Source: Paenibacillus sp. SC116
Lineage (GTDB): Bacteria; Bacillota; Bacilli; Paenibacillales; Paenibacillaceae
Length of the DNA: 64,000 nt
Assembly: GCF_024733555.1 (NCBI RefSeq)
Contig: NZ_JANIOF010000006.1
Coordinates: forward strand, 124,001 to 188,000
Direction: 5' to 3'
The translations under genes and the position numbers were made by a program. Under the pieces are notes generated by a model. That model saw only the letters and a list, made by a program, of their open reading frames with translations, made no database searches and was not told where the DNA came from. Below, piece after piece: positions 28,947 to 40,400 of this stretch (the first letter of the stretch is position 1; each line of letters opens with the position of its first letter).

Positions 28947-30068
28947 TTAGGACGAAGAAGATGGTGATCGGAGCAGGCTGGCTCCATATGCAATAGGGTT
29001 CTCATACGTATCTTTCCATAATTGAAGCAGCTTTGCTTCTTTGAAGCTATAGCGCTGATCACGTCCGTTGCACTCGATAAACAGTGGACAACCATCAGGT
29101 GATATGCCGATATCAAGCCCAAAATCAGCGACGTTCGGAAGGGTATTGGCGAGCACATGAGCAATGTGAAGCGAGAAGTTGGATACACGATTCAATAGAA
29201 CTTCGGCAGTGAAATTAGGAAGTGACGCTCCGACTAGCTGCTCGAAAGGAACAACTGCTCCTCCTTGGGCTACATTCGTTACAAAGGTTGTGGTAGGAGC
29301 TACTTTGCCGACAACACCGGTGATATTCCAATTCCGGTCTGAACACTTCTGTACGGAGACACGCAGGTCGAATGGCCTTCCGGCATACTTGGATAGGGGC
29401 AAGGTTTGCTGAACGAGATACGTGGCTTTCGTTTTTCGTATTCGATTAAGAATGACTTGTGGGATGACCTCTCCTGTCGTGCGCTGTTGCTGCCAGAGCT
29501 GTTTACCCAATCGTGGAGTAGTAGGATAGATAGCCTGCCAGCCGCGGGAGGTGCGTTCCATTTTCATAATGCCTTTACCAACACTGCTATTATTTGGTTT
29601 CAAGATGAGAGAATGATGCCGTTTCATAAGGGTGTGAATGGTTTCTTCAGAGGCAATCTCGGTCTCGGGGAGGAACGGATAGAGGTAAGGATCTTTACGC
29701 AGTATTTCATGAATGGTTATTTTTCCGTAGCGATTCACTTGATTGTATAAGATGTAGCCACGATCAATGATCGTTTGAATCTTTCGATCGTAGCGGGGAT
29801 TTGTATAAATGGCTCGATTATGAATAACCCGAGGCAGCGCAATTTTTCGAGAGACGTAACGCTTGCCTTGGCGCATATAGGCTTTCACCTGCATAGAATG
29901 CATATCTACGTCTTCAAGTCGAAAGTAGACAGGGATAACCTCATGCCGGTAGGCTGCTTCCTCATACCATGCCAACTTCTCTTGACCTGTCTTGCCAACA
30001 GCTACGCCTCGAAGCATACGATCATTGAACAATATACCGATACGTTTATACATGGAACTGTTGGACAT
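28947..30068 (-). CDS. YheC/YheD-type spore coat-associated ATP-grasp protein
   Basis: 373 residues. An N-terminal alpha/beta domain with HNR.IY leads into an ATP-grasp-like C-terminal part: LILKPNNSSVGKGI (near 170), FDLRVSVQK, GVVGKVAP, AQGGAVVP, and LDIGISPDGCPLFIECNGRDQRYSF with the metal-ligand E-x-N. Bacillus YheC and YheD belong to this family and are spore coat-associated. The ligase reaction is unknown. Start: GAGGTG spaced eight bases from ATG 30068 is better than the in-frame TTG 30074. A sigma-K-like promoter sits about 50 bp upstream, and the CotSA-like gene is divergent. Confidence 0.85.
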   Translation of the reverse strand: MSNSSMYKRIGILFNDRMLRGVAVGKTGQEKLAWYEEAAYRHEVIPVYFRLEDVDMHSMQVKAYMRQGKRYVSRKIALPRVIHNRAIYTNPRYDRKIQTIIDRGYILYNQVNRYGKITIHEILRKDPYLYPFLPETEIASEETIHTLMKRHHSLILKPNNSSVGKGIMKMERTSRGWQAIYPTTPRLGKQLWQQQRTTGEVIPQVILNRIRKTKATYLVQQTLPLSKYAGRPFDLRVSVQKCSDRNWNITGVVGKVAPTTTFVTNVAQGGAVVPFEQLVGASLPNFTAEVLLNRVSNFSLHIAHVLANTLPNVADFGLDIGISPDGCPLFIECNGRDQRYSFKEAKLLQLWKDTYENPIAYGASLLRSPSSSS

Positions 30069-30117
30069 AGACAATGCACCTCACTCGGATAATCTTTTAT
30101 GTAAGCTTTCCGAATCC

Positions 30118-30144
30118 ATTGTATGCATGCAAGAATAAGTTTGT
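30118..30144 (-). promoter_or_regulatory. Candidate sigma-K promoter of the YheC/D-type gene
   Basis: On the minus strand CATACAAT (30125-30118) fits the sigma-K -10 element CATAnnnT. An AC dinucleotide is placed 17 bp upstream (30144-30143), as in the sigma-K -35 element. Confidence 0.5.
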
Positions 30145-30197
30145 TTGGGCTTGTGCAGATGAGCGATATGAACATTGTTGAGGAAAGGAGGTGTGCT

Positions 30198-31373
30198 GTG
30201 CGAATTCCAAGAGTAGCTATCATTACACCTGGTACTTTTCCTATACCATCTGGTTCCAGCAGTTCAGTTGAGCGAGTCGTTGAGCATGTAGTCAGTTTGT
30301 CTCAATTTTCGATGCAGGCAATTATTTATAGCAGGCGTTGGCCTGGGCAAAGTTCGAATGGCTATGTGGCAGACGTGCCTTGCGTGAGAGTTTCATCGTC
30401 AGGCGGTCGAGCGTATGTAAAGCAAGTTATACGCCAGTTGCGCACTTATAAGCCGGATATTATTCAGATTGAAAATAGACCACGTTTTATACGCATGCTG
30501 CAGCGGGCGTTTCCCCATGCACGTATATGGTTGAATCTGCATTCGCTAACGTTTATTTCGCCAAAATATGTACCAAGACATGTGTTGGCAGAGTTGTTTC
30601 AGAAAGTGGATCGGATTTGGGTGAACAGTCATTATTTATACCGCCAAGTAGCTGCATTGGTTCCCTCATGCTCTTCTCGAATAGTAATTAACCCGCTTGG
30701 GGTTGATAGAAAGCGGTTCAAGTCGCGCTGGAGCTTGGAAGGGGCTGCAGCGCATGTCGAAGGCAAGCGATCAAACGGATGGGAGCATAAGCACGTTGTC
30801 TTGTATGTAGGACGTCTCATTCCGTTAAAAGGAGTTCATTATTTTTTGCAAGCCATTCCACAATTAGTGGAAAAGCATCCTAATACGATGTTTGTTGTAG
30901 TGGGCAGCGCTTTCTATGGCTCAACTCGTAAGACGAAATATGTGCGCAAATTGGAGCAGTGGGGGAGGCGTTACCCCAATCATGTTCGGTTCATCCCTTA
31001 TGTACAGCATGAAGATGTCCCGAAGTGGTATGCAATGGCTGATGTTGTGGTTGTACCGTCTGTTGATAAGGAGGCATTCGGTCTCGTAAACGTGGAAGCC
31101 ATGGCAACAGGCGTACCTATTGTTGCTTCACGGGCAGGGGGGATTCAAGAAGTAATTATGGATGAGGAGACAGGGATTCTCGTATCATCTACCCAGTTAA
31201 AGTTGCAATTAGGCAATGCGGTCTCCCGACTTTTACAGGATGTTGAGCTTCGAGAACGAATGGGCCGTGCGGGTGTGCAGCGTGTTGAACAACTTTTTAC
31301 ATGGGAGCATACAGCAGAGCGTTGGATGAATGAGGTCCGGGCAAGTGACAGCGGTACACCAGCCCGCATATGA
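30198..31373 (+). CDS. GT4 glycosyltransferase, CotSA-like
   Basis: 391 residues, GT-B fold. The N-terminal glycine loop is PGTFPIPSGSSSSVERVVEHV. The C-terminal nucleotide-sugar domain has LYVGRLIPLKGV, the E-x7-E signature EAFGLVNVE and MATGVPIVASRAGGIQE. Length and position resemble Bacillus CotSA, a coat protein of the GT4 family. It probably adds a sugar to a spore-surface polymer or protein, using an undetermined NDP-sugar. Start: GTG 30198 follows AAAGGAGG by six bases; the open frame upstream to 30123 is non-homologous. Its 3' end carries the promoter of the giant gene. Confidence 0.85.
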   Translation: MRIPRVAIITPGTFPIPSGSSSSVERVVEHVVSLSQFSMQAIIYSRRWPGQSSNGYVADVPCVRVSSSGGRAYVKQVIRQLRTYKPDIIQIENRPRFIRMLQRAFPHARIWLNLHSLTFISPKYVPRHVLAELFQKVDRIWVNSHYLYRQVAALVPSCSSRIVINPLGVDRKRFKSRWSLEGAAAHVEGKRSNGWEHKHVVLYVGRLIPLKGVHYFLQAIPQLVEKHPNTMFVVVGSAFYGSTRKTKYVRKLEQWGRRYPNHVRFIPYVQHEDVPKWYAMADVVVVPSVDKEAFGLVNVEAMATGVPIVASRAGGIQEVIMDEETGILVSSTQLKLQLGNAVSRLLQDVELRERMGRAGVQRVEQLFTWEHTAERWMNEVRASDSGTPARI

Positions 31374-31375
31374 TA
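31348..31375 (+). promoter_or_regulatory. Candidate sigma-K promoter of the giant repeat gene
   Basis: CATATGATA (31367-31375) fits the -10 element CATAnnnTA, and AC (31348-31349) is 17 bp upstream. It overlaps the stop codon of the preceding glycosyltransferase and lies about 26 bp before the strong ribosome binding site AGAAAGGAGAG. Confidence 0.6.
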
Positions 31376-31416
31376 CCCTAGGCTTAGACTGCAGCCCGCA
31401 AGAAAGGAGAGAACTC

Positions 31417-34400
31417 ATGAAGAAGAAGAAAATAACACGACCTCTTCAGCCTACTGCCCAAAAACCGAAAAAACCACTCTATTACGTTGATAATCCACAT
31501 ACATCTGAGCTTGGAATGTTGGATAAGATGATGAAGAAAAAAGGGCAGGACACGAGACATAAGCAGGCAAAGCTCAACGCTTTGGCTGAATTTCCAGGTA
31601 TGTCTTCAGAGTTGGATGAGATCGATTTGATGGAAGATCAAGAAGACGGTTTCGTTGCAAAGTCAGGTCGCCATTCATCGGATGAATTTGCAACGGAGGA
31701 GCACGACGATGTAAGCGATCATGTTTTTGTGGAGGATGGAATAGAAGGAACGGAAGCCACTTCTGCCGCCCCCCATCAAGATAAAGATGAGCAGCATGAG
31801 CATGGGAATAGAACTCCATCAGCAGATGATAAGGAGTTGGAAGAAGGAGAACGTGAATCGGAAACTTCATCTCGGGAAGCAGGCAGAGGTGGAGAACGGA
31901 GAGAGCGTTATGAACGTAATGATCGAAATGAACGGAGAGTAAAACGGGAGGCCTCGGAAGAGGAAGAAGCCTCTTCAGCCACTGCTTCCGGTCGTTCAGA
32001 ACAAGATCGATCCCAGAAGCGTTCACAGGATCGACATCAAGAACGTTCAAGACGCAGAGAATCAGAGAAGGCTGTTCAAGAAGACGATTCAGCAGACTCT
32101 AACACGGAATCAGAGCAACATCAATCCGTACCGGCTTCGTCGTCTGATCATGAAGTAGAGTCGGATGGAAAAGGATCACGGAAAAAGACGACATCTGTGC
32201 AAGAAGATAAATCTCATTCCACCACTTCAGTGCAAGAGGAACGGCAAACTGCGAATAAAGAGCAGTGGATTGCGGAGAAGCGGGGATCTCAGCGTTCTAA
32301 AGCATTTATTTACACAGATGACATCGCAGCTGAAGCGGTAACCACGGAGAAAATAGCGCCTCATGCCATCGATGGGAGCAAGCTGAAGCGCGAGAGCGTT
32401 GACACGGATACGATTCGCGATTACGCGATAAATGCGATCAAAATAGCAGATGGTGCAGTGACGGGATCAAAACTTGCACTAGAGTCGATCGCAGGTGAGC
32501 ATCTGATTCGCAATGCCATTTCTGGCGGGAAAATTCGGGATCGTTCTATTACAGGCGAGAAGATTCGAGATGGCAGCATAACATCAGAGAAGCTGGCTGA
32601 TAAAACGATTGACTCCTCTAAAATTGCAGAAGGTTCAATTGACACGAAACATTTGCGGGCGCTCATTATTTCGAATGAACTGATCCAAGATCATTCCATC
32701 ACCTCAGATAAAATCCGAAGCGGCTCGATTCATACCGAGAATCTCGGGAACGAGAGCGTGGATACTTCCAAGCTTGGAGAAGAATCAGTTACGACGTCTA
32801 AGTTAAGAGATGGTGCAGTTACTGCGGAGAAACTTGCCCTAGGAAGTATTAATAAGGAGCATCTATCGAATAACAGCGTGTCAGGCAGTGCAATTGCCGA
32901 TCATACGGTAGAAAGCCGGCATATTGCTGAAGAGCAAGTGCTGACTGAACATTTGGCCGCGGGAGCAGTCAGCGCGCAAAATATCCAAAAAAACGCCGTA
33001 CAAGGGCAGCATATCTCAGTTGGCGCGATTCAATCTCAACACCTGCAAGAATATGCGATTCGTCAAGAACATATCGGCCAAGGAGAAATTCAAAGCTGGA
33101 ACGTATCCGATCATGCCATTACCTCCGGCAAACTAGCCGATCAAGCGGTTACGACGATCAAGCTTGTAGAACAAGCAATTACTTCTTCTAAAATAGCTGA
33201 TCAAAGTATCGTTCCATCTAAAATAGCAGAAGAAGCCATTCAATCTCGCCATATTGCGAGACAATCGATTGAGGCTCCACATATTGCCCCTGCTGCAGTA
33301 GAAAGCCAACATATTAGCCAGGATAGTATACGGCGTGAGCATATTAAAAATGAGTCCATCGATGAGCGACACTTGAGTGATGGCGCAGTTACTGCATACA
33401 TTATTGCTCCCGAAGCGGTACAATCACATCATATCGACAAGCGAGCCGTAGCTACCGAACATATTCAAGACAGTGCTATTCATACTCCTCAAATTGCGAC
33501 GAGCGCTATTGTAACCGAACATTTAACCGATGCAGGAGTAACTCGCAACAAGCTTGCAGATTGGAGCGTAACATCCGCCAAGCTGGCCGATGATAGTGTA
33601 CAATCACGACACTTGCAGCAAAGCTCTGTCACTTCACAAGCAATCGCATCTGGTTCCATTCTTGATACACACATTGCACCCGACGCTATCCATTCTAGCC
33701 ATATCCGCGCCCAATCCATTGATACAGGCATGCTAAGAAATGAAAGCATTTCTAGCGACAAGCTGATGCCTCAAGTCGTTCGAGATCGTCATATTGGTCC
33801 TGGTGTTGTATTCTCTCATCATTTAGCAGACTACGTCGTTACCTCACTCAAGTTATCGCCAGAAAGTGTATCTACAGATAAAATTAGCGATATGGCCGTA
33901 ACGGCAAGCAAGATCGCTCAGCAAAGCGTGACTGGAGATAAAATTGCCGCAGGCAGTATCGAGACTGCCCATCTTATTGAGGGGGCTGTCACGAGTGACA
34001 TCGTAAGTAATCATGCGATTCAGTCTAGTCACTTGACCACAGGCATTATAGCTACGGAGCATTTACAGGCAGGAGCTGTAGCGGAGCACAATATTGCTTC
34101 AGAAGCGATTACGACGGAAAAGATTGCGCCACAAAGCATTCTCTCGAAACAATTGGCGATTGGCAGTGTTCGTTCTCCACATATCGCAGATGAATCCATT
34201 AGCAGCGGGCATTTGCAGCTTAACAGTGTAAGTACTTCCCATATTCAACTACAGGCGATTACCGAGCAGCAATTATCTGAAGGTAGTGTCGGTGCAGCGC
34301 AATTGCAGCTCGATAGCGTTAGTGAGTCACATATTCGAGAAGGCAGCATATCTTCCACGCATTTGAGGGAGCAGGCGGTACAGGAGCAGCACATTGGACC

Positions 34401-37400
34401 AGGCTCCATTCAACAGAGTCATTTGACTGAGCGGCTTATTGGTGAACAGCAATTGCAGCCGCAATCCGTATCAGCAGATATCATACAAGACAACAGCATC
34501 ACTTCCGATAAAATTAATGCCAATGCTGTGCTCAGCAAGCACATTGCATTAGAAACGATTTCTGGTAAGCATGTAAGAGTGGATGCCATTCAAGGCTATC
34601 ACATTAAAAAAGGCAGCATTAATACATCGCATCTTGCATCTGACATATTGAGTGGTGATCAATGGCCAGATCAGAGCATTGCTGGAAGCAAGCTGAGGCC
34701 TCAAGGGATTACGAGCGGACATATCGTAGAGGAAGCCATACAGTCCATTCACATACAGCAAGAAGCTGTAAAGACGGAACACGTTGCAGATCAGGCGATT
34801 GCAAGGAGACATATTGCGGATCATGCTGTTGGCAGTGAACATGTTCAAGCGAAAGCGATTAAGACAGAACATATCCAGTCCGATGCAGTATCTACCGCCC
34901 ATATCCAGCGCGACGCCGTTCAGAACGATCACATTGCACACGGACAAATCGAAGCCAGGCATTATGCTCCGAAATCCATTAAAGCAGAGGCCATTGAAGA
35001 GCAGTCTATACATCGCATTCATTTAACCCCTCAGGCAGTAGGAACCGATCAGTTGGAGCCAGGCAGTGTTGCACGTCAGCATATTGCTTTGGGTGCTGTA
35101 AGTGCGGATCATATTCAGCCCTCTGCGATTGGCTCCATTCATCTGCAATCTGAACTCATCGATGCACGTCATTTGAAGCCAGGCATTGTGACGTCAGAAC
35201 ATCTAACAGAAGGCGTTGTACTTCCACATCATCTGCATGAGCAAATTATCGAAGAGTCTCATATTCAATCCAATTCGATTCGCTCGGATATGATCAAAGA
35301 TGGTGCAATCGATAATACAAAGCTTGCCGATGGTGCTGTGAGTAAGAGTAAGCTTGCTGAGAAATCGGTTAGTGGAGCCCATATCGCAGAGAACACAATT
35401 GAGAGCCATCATATTAGCAAAGGTGCTGTGGAAGGCGAGCATATTGGTGCGTTGGAAATTATGAGTGAGCATTTGCAGCCGATGTCTATTGTTTCTAGAC
35501 ATCTTGGTGAAGGCATTATTCACAGCGAGCATCTGCAAGATGAAGTAGTTTCAACGGAGAAATTAGGCGAGCATGCTGTTACAAGTGACAAAATAGCACC
35601 GAAGTCGATACGCAGTGAACATATAGAGCCTTACGCGATAAGCTCCTACATGTTGCAAGATAACAGCATTATTGCAGAGAAGCTAGCTGATGGCAGTGTA
35701 AATGGGGAGAAAATCGGCAAACGTACAATCAGCAGTTCCCACTTGATGAATCAGTCCATCCAATCTGAGGTTATCGGCAATAGTGTTATTGAATCCCGCC
35801 ATATTGCAGACTTTGCGATCCGTACCCAACATATAGGTGAAGGGGAAATCAATCATCATCATTTAGCAGAAGCTTCTGTTCAAGGGGAGCATTTGCAGCG
35901 GGGGCTCATACAGACCGAACACTTGAACGATTATGTGATCACGAGCGACAAGCTGCGGCCTGGCTCTGTAGGAAGTGAAAGCTTATCTGTGGGAGCCGTA
36001 GCAAGCGCTCATATTCAGCCTCAAGCGATTCATTCTGCTTTGATTGAGGATGGAGCAGTAACAAGCGATAAGCTAGGCCAGCATAGCGTTGGCTCGGAGC
36101 AGCTTGGCAAAGGTGCCGTGAACGCCGTTCATATCGTACCAGATGCAGTCAGCGGTGAGCATATTGCTGAGGGGGCTGTCGGATCTAGACAGCTCGCATC
36201 CCAAGCTATTCATGCACACCATATTCTAGATGGTGCTGTAACAGCCGAGCATTTGCAAGAGAAATCCGTGGCTTCTTCTCACATCCAGCAATCTGCGATT
36301 CGTACGGAACATGTCGTGGATGAGTCGATTGGGTCCGAGAAACTGCAAAATCGAGCTGTTCATAGTAAAAAGCTAGCACTGAAGTCAGTTGGATCTGAGC
36401 ATATACAAGATGAAGCGATCCATACAGCTATGCTTCAACCGAACAGTGTGGATAACGAAAGAATTGCGAATGGAGCTATTACAGGACTGAAAATTGCTTC
36501 AGAGTCGATTCACTCTTCTCACTTGCGAAACGAGTCGGTTCTGTCTGAGCATTTAGGCAGCGGCGTTGTCAACTCTCGTGCGCTGCGAGCGCAAGCCGTA
36601 GATTCCTCCCATATTGCAAACGGGGCAGTCCGCAGCGATCATATTGAAGTTCAAGCGATAGGGCCGCATCATTTGCAATCGTTCGCGGTTATGTCTGAAC
36701 ATCTTCATGATGAGGCAGTTACACAAACAAAGCTGTCAGCAGGGGCAGTTACAGCCGAAAAGATTGCTCGCGGCGCGATCCGTGGTGATTTGCTTGCAGA
36801 GTCAGCAGTGTCATCAACTGCAATCGCCCCTGGAGCTGTAACTGGGGAGAAAGTAGCTCTTGAAGGGATAGCGTCAGAGCATATTGCACCTCAATCGATA
36901 CAGGAAGAGCATCTCGCTTCTCAGGCTGTGAAGTCTGCTCATCTTGCACCACAATCTGTCCTAGCACAACATATCCAAGATGGCGAAATCGGAGCGGAGC
37001 ATATGCGCCCGATGTCGATTGGTCCAGAACATCTGAAGCCAGGCGTATTCCAGCTAGAGCATTTATTTACGGAAAAATGGGATGGCAGCTTTATCAATGA
37101 TCGTTCCATAACGCATCAGCAGTTGGCGGATCATACGATCACATCCGAGCAGATCGAACCTTATGGCATTGAATCGGAGTCACTCGCGATTGGAGCGGTG
37201 ACGCGAGAAAGTATTTCGCATGAAGCTGTTCATTCTGAGCATCTTGCGCCTTCATCGGTTCGGGGGGATCACCTTGCAGATGCTAGTGTCCAGAACGAAC
37301 ATTTTGCAAAAGGCGCGGTAAATACCGATGCACTCGCAGATTGGAGTGTTAGCGCTGCGAAGTTGGCTGCTGGTGCAGTCCGTTCTAGTCATTTGGCCGA

Positions 37401-40400
37401 TATGGCTGTATGGTCTCAGCATATTGTGGATGAGGCGATTCATTCGAATCATCTTCTCGAATCTTCTGTTGTCCGTGAGAAAATTGCTCATCGAGCTGTA
37501 GACAGTGACCGAATCGCCATAGACAGCGTAACAGGCATGCACATTCAAAATGAAGCTGTTAGCACTCGCCATCTTACTCCTGATGCGGTATCTGGTAAGC
37601 ATATTCAAGCAGATACGATAGCACGTGCGCATATAACGGCTGAAGCCATTGATTCATCGCATTTATCTGCTTTGTCTGTTCAGGGACATCACTTAGTAGA
37701 AGAAGTGATACACAGTCACCATCTTGCTCAAGACTCTGTCCATGCAGGACATTTAAAAGAAGCGGTAATCGAGGAGCGCCATCTTACCCCAAATTCGGTT
37801 AAAGGCGAGCATATCCAGCTTCATAGCATTGCAACTGACCACCTTACAGAAGGCGTGATCGGGGAGGAGCATTTACAGGAAGGAGCAGTCACCTCCAGAG
37901 CTATTCATCCTTCCTCTATTGATAGCACTCATCTTGCTCATGCAGCTGTAGGCCATGATCATGTTCAACCTAGCATTATTGACGCTGAACATGTACGGCC
38001 TAATGCGATCACTTCTCTCCATCTTCAAGATCAAGCAGTGACTTCCAGCAAAATGGGGCTGGAGGCTGTACAAGGCAAGCATTTGGCAGAGGGAGCAGTG
38101 TCGTCCTATGTGCTTGGTGCCTTTTCAGTCACAAGTGATAAGGTTGCACCTGATACGATTTTACCAGAACATCTATCGATTGGTGCTGTTGAAAGCAGTC
38201 ATGTTTCCCCTCAAGCGATACGGGCAGAACATCTTGCGGTACACGCGATAAACGCTCATCATATTGGTGCTGGTGAGATTCGAGCTGAGCATTTGCAGCC
38301 TCAGGCGATAGGTCCAGAACATTTAAAACCGGGCGTCTTCCAGTTGGAGCATCTATGTGGAGATGATCAAGGCTTAGATGGCTCTTTTATTCTCGATGGT
38401 ACGCTTAATGGCGAACATTTGGTTGAGCATACGATTACATCCAAGCAGATTGAGGATCTTGGTATACAAGGTGAATCGCTTGCTGATGGAGCGATAACAC
38501 GTGCGAAGCTATCGGTTGAATCCGTTCATGCGGAGCATCTAGCACCGACTTCTATTCGCAGTGGCCATATCATGAATGAAAATATACAAGGCAGGCATAT
38601 TGCAGAAGGTGCAATCAGCGGGGAGAAGCTGACAGACGCCAGCATTACTGCTCAAAAGTTGGTCCATGGGTCCATCCAAGCTGACCATCTAGCTGGGGCT
38701 GCCATTCATTCCATTCATGTTGCAGAAGGAGCCATTCGTTCAGGGCACTTGCAAGAACTGTCTGTGCTACGGGAACACATTGCCCACCGAGCAGTAGATA
38801 GTGAACAGATTGCGACGGATAGTATTGGCGGAGAGCATCTTCAAGTGGACGCTGTAACATCACGCCATCTGGCTGCAACAGCAGTAAAAGGCATTCATCT
38901 TGCCCCTGAGAGCATTCAAGCTGTTCATTTGCAAAATATGGTGATCGAAGAGCGCCATATCGGAGATCACGTCATAGGTGGGGAGCATGTAAGACCGCTC
39001 AGTATTATGGCAGAACATCTCTCGCCTTTATCAATTAGTGGAGAACATCTTCAGGAGGGATCGGTAACAAGCCATTCCATTCGTCCTCATTCTGTAGAGA
39101 GCATTCATCTTGCCAATGAAGTAATTGGCGCTAAACAGATGCAAGCTGATTCGATACAGGCGAAGCATATTCAGCTGAATACGGTTGCTGCTGAGCATGT
39201 ACAGAAACAGGCGATTACCTCGGAAAAAATTGCATTCGGTGCTGTAGGCGAGGATCATCTGGCAGCTGATTCGATACGTGAGGATCATTTGGGTGAGAAC
39301 TCGGTATCTACAAGTGCACTTATTCCTAAGTCTGTCACGAGTGATAAGTTGTCTGTTTGCGCCGTACAGTCTGATCATTTGGCAGATGAAGTCATTCGCT
39401 CTAATCATGTTGGTACGGGTGTCATTCGCGCATCGCACATTCAGCCGATGTCGATTAATCAAGAACATTTGACCGCTGGTGTCATTCGCGAGTATCACAT
39501 GACAATGGAGGCTGTACAAGGGGCTCATATTGCTCCTTACGTAATCGAATCAGGACATTTGCAGGATTCGGTTATTGAAGAACGCCATCTAGCTTATCAA
39601 TCGGTGAAGAATGAGCATTTGCAGCCTCAAAGTATAACGAAAGAGCATGTAGCACCGTCTGCCATTAGTGCCGATCATTTGCAAGAAGGTGCAGTTACTG
39701 CCCGTGCGATTCGGCCGTTGTCGATTGAATCATCCCATCTTACTCCTAGCTTGATCAGTTCCGATCATGTGCGGGTTCATGCTATTAGCAAACAGCATAT
39801 TCAGCCAGAAGCGATAGCAAATGAACATTTACAAGAGGGGAGTGTTGGTTCAAGCAAGTTGGCCCCAAGTGCAGTGACCGCTGTTCATCTTGCTCATGGC
39901 AGCGTGCAAGCTGGTCACATTGCACATGGGAGTGTGCAAGCAGGGCAAATCGCCCATGGCAACGTGCTGGCCGTGCATCTTGCTCACGGCAGCGTGCAAG
40001 CGGCTCATATCGCCAAGGGAAATGTGCAATCCTCCCATTTAGCTCTTGATAGCATACAGGCGGAGCATATCGCAAACCAATCCGTGCTAGCTGAGCATTT
40101 GACAACGGGCGCAGTAGAAACAGATGCTATTGCAGATTTCAGTGTCATCTCATCCAAGCTGGCGCTTGAATCCGTGCAGGGCGATCACCTTGCGGAATTG
40201 TCTGTGGCTTCACAGCATATTACAGATGGAGCCATTCGCTCCTATCACCTGCAAGAGCTGTCTGTCATCCGCGATCATATTACGATGGGGGCAGTGGATG
40301 GAGACCGTATAGCGGTAGACAGCATTAGTGATGGGCATATTCAAAACCATGCGATCTTGGAGCGTCATCTTACTGATAAATCCGTAGCAGGCAGTCATAT

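Noticed and set aside
34549-39528. Long antisense open frames over the giant gene (for example 34549-35022, 37252-37632, 39031-39528, minus strand).
   Set aside because: They arise from the 30-bp repeat lacking stops in one reverse frame; they have no ribosome binding sites and their sequences are mirror images of the repeat.
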